Shown: piece after piece, positions 30,454 to 30,717 of the stretch
How positions within the stretch are numbered: position 1 is the first letter of the stretch
Layout: the number at the start of each line of letters is the position of its first letter
Assembly: GCA_041622675.1 (NCBI GenBank)
Contig: JBFJYH010000031.1
Coordinates: forward strand, 1-30,717
DNA length: 30,717 nt
Source of the DNA: Reddybacter sp041622675
GTDB taxonomy: Bacteria; Pseudomonadota; Gammaproteobacteria; Pseudomonadales; Porticoccaceae
Direction: 5' to 3'
Translations under genes and position numbers: made by a program
Notes under the pieces: generated by a model
The model's input: the letters and a program-made list of their open reading frames with translations, nothing else
Told to the model about the DNA's origin: nothing
The model's database searches: none

Positions 30454-30717
30454 ATGCCACTTACGCCCAAAGACCCCATTGCTGGGGATGACCGCCAGCC
30501 AACTTCTGAGTCAATTTCCGATTCACCTTCTGAATCAATTTCCGATTCACCTTCTGAATCAATTTCCGATTCACCTTCTGAATCAATTTCCGATTCACCC
30601 TCTGAATCAATTTCCGATTCACCCTCTGAATCAATTTCCGATTCACCCTCTGAATCAATTTCCGATTCACCCTCTGAATCAATTTCCGATTCACCCTCTG
30701 AATCAATTTCCGATTCA
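30454..30717 (+). CDS. Octapeptide-repeat protein, 3' end beyond the window
   Basis: An open frame from ATG at 30454, with an excellent ribosome binding site (AAAGGAG, seven bases upstream), runs to the last base without a stop, so it is truncated by the window. The first 16 residues (MPLTPKDPIAGDDRQP) are unique. From residue 17 the protein is TSESISDS followed by eight copies of PSESISDS, all perfect at the protein level. There is no signal peptide or membrane helix in the visible part. The composition (Ser, Asp, Glu, Pro, Ile) is strongly acidic and likely disordered. I do not recognise the family; similar low-complexity repeats act as spacers or stalks in surface proteins. The minus-strand open frame here is a by-product of the 24-base periodicity. 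Confidence 0.75.
   Translation, partial: MPLTPKDPIAGDDRQPTSESISDSPSESISDSPSESISDSPSESISDSPSESISDSPSESISDSPSESISDSPSESISDSPSESISDS
30502..30717 (+). repeat. 24-base tandem repeat, nine units to the window edge
   Basis: Nine back-to-back 24-base units, each encoding one octapeptide. The first differs at the first codon (ACT, Thr) and has GAG for Glu. Units 2-4 use CCT and units 5-9 use CCC for the leading Pro; all other bases are identical across units 2-9. The length is a multiple of three, so copy-number change keeps the reading frame. No spacers, so not CRISPR. Confidence 0.97.

Noticed and set aside
30461..30706. Minus-strand open frame with repeated IQRVNRKL units
   Set aside because: It is the antisense reading of the 24-base repeats; the plus frame has a unique start and an excellent ribosome binding site.
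30502..30717. Possible CRISPR array
   Set aside because: Units are directly adjacent with no spacers, and they encode a perfect in-frame octapeptide.

Overview
The window reads as chromosomal DNA of a free-living, probably marine, gammaproteobacterium. Core genes with gammaproteobacterial character (prc, etfBA facing the ETF-ubiquinone oxidoreductase gene, sppA, hda, a DUF2066 gene facing purM) surround an accessory block rich in HSL-type esterases, a luciferase-like flavoenzyme and an amidohydrolase. This gene mix recalls Cellvibrionales/Spongiibacteraceae-type bacteria, but that placement is inferred from gene content only.

Layout. 161-2227: periplasmic tail-specific protease Prc. 2314-4100: a small histidine-rich exported protein, then a tight sigma factor / DUF3619-like membrane protein / DUF3106-like exported protein operon, closed by a terminator shared with the convergent etfA. 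4167-7737: the electron-transfer flavoprotein module (etfB-etfA on minus, ETF-QO on plus). 7863-9421: a macrodomain protein, then a DCC-family thiol oxidoreductase and MsrA on minus. 9668-12563: two overlapping hotdog thioesterases and two HSL-type esterases.

12564-18965: a 693-base gap holding a likely decayed MFS-transporter tail, then a five-gene redox cluster. The first protein fuses a NirB-like FAD/NAD(P) domain, a BFD-type [2Fe-2S] domain and a di-haem b-type membrane domain. It is followed by a membrane-anchored multihaem cytochrome c with 11 haem sites, a DUF3365 mono-haem lipoprotein, a group 1 truncated haemoglobin and a plant-type ferredoxin/FAD/NAD reductase. I infer a route from NAD(P)H through FAD, Fe-S and haem b to periplasmic haem c, plus a cytoplasmic two-piece flavohaemoglobin analogue. 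This is the most novel-looking part of the window, and its substrate cannot be read from sequence.

19202-23350: a third HSL-type esterase (a paralogue of the one at 11676), an amidohydrolase-2 protein, a luciferase-like flavin oxidoreductase and a cupin protein, probably catabolic. 23514-26255: ArsC-like reductase, DUF2069 membrane protein, SppA. 26297-30402: hda and a DUF2066 gene on minus, purM and a DUF3108 gene on plus, with no purN beside purM. 30454 to the end: the start of a protein made of a perfect octapeptide repeat (24-base tandem units), cut by the window edge.

No tRNA, rRNA, CRISPR array or insertion sequence was seen.
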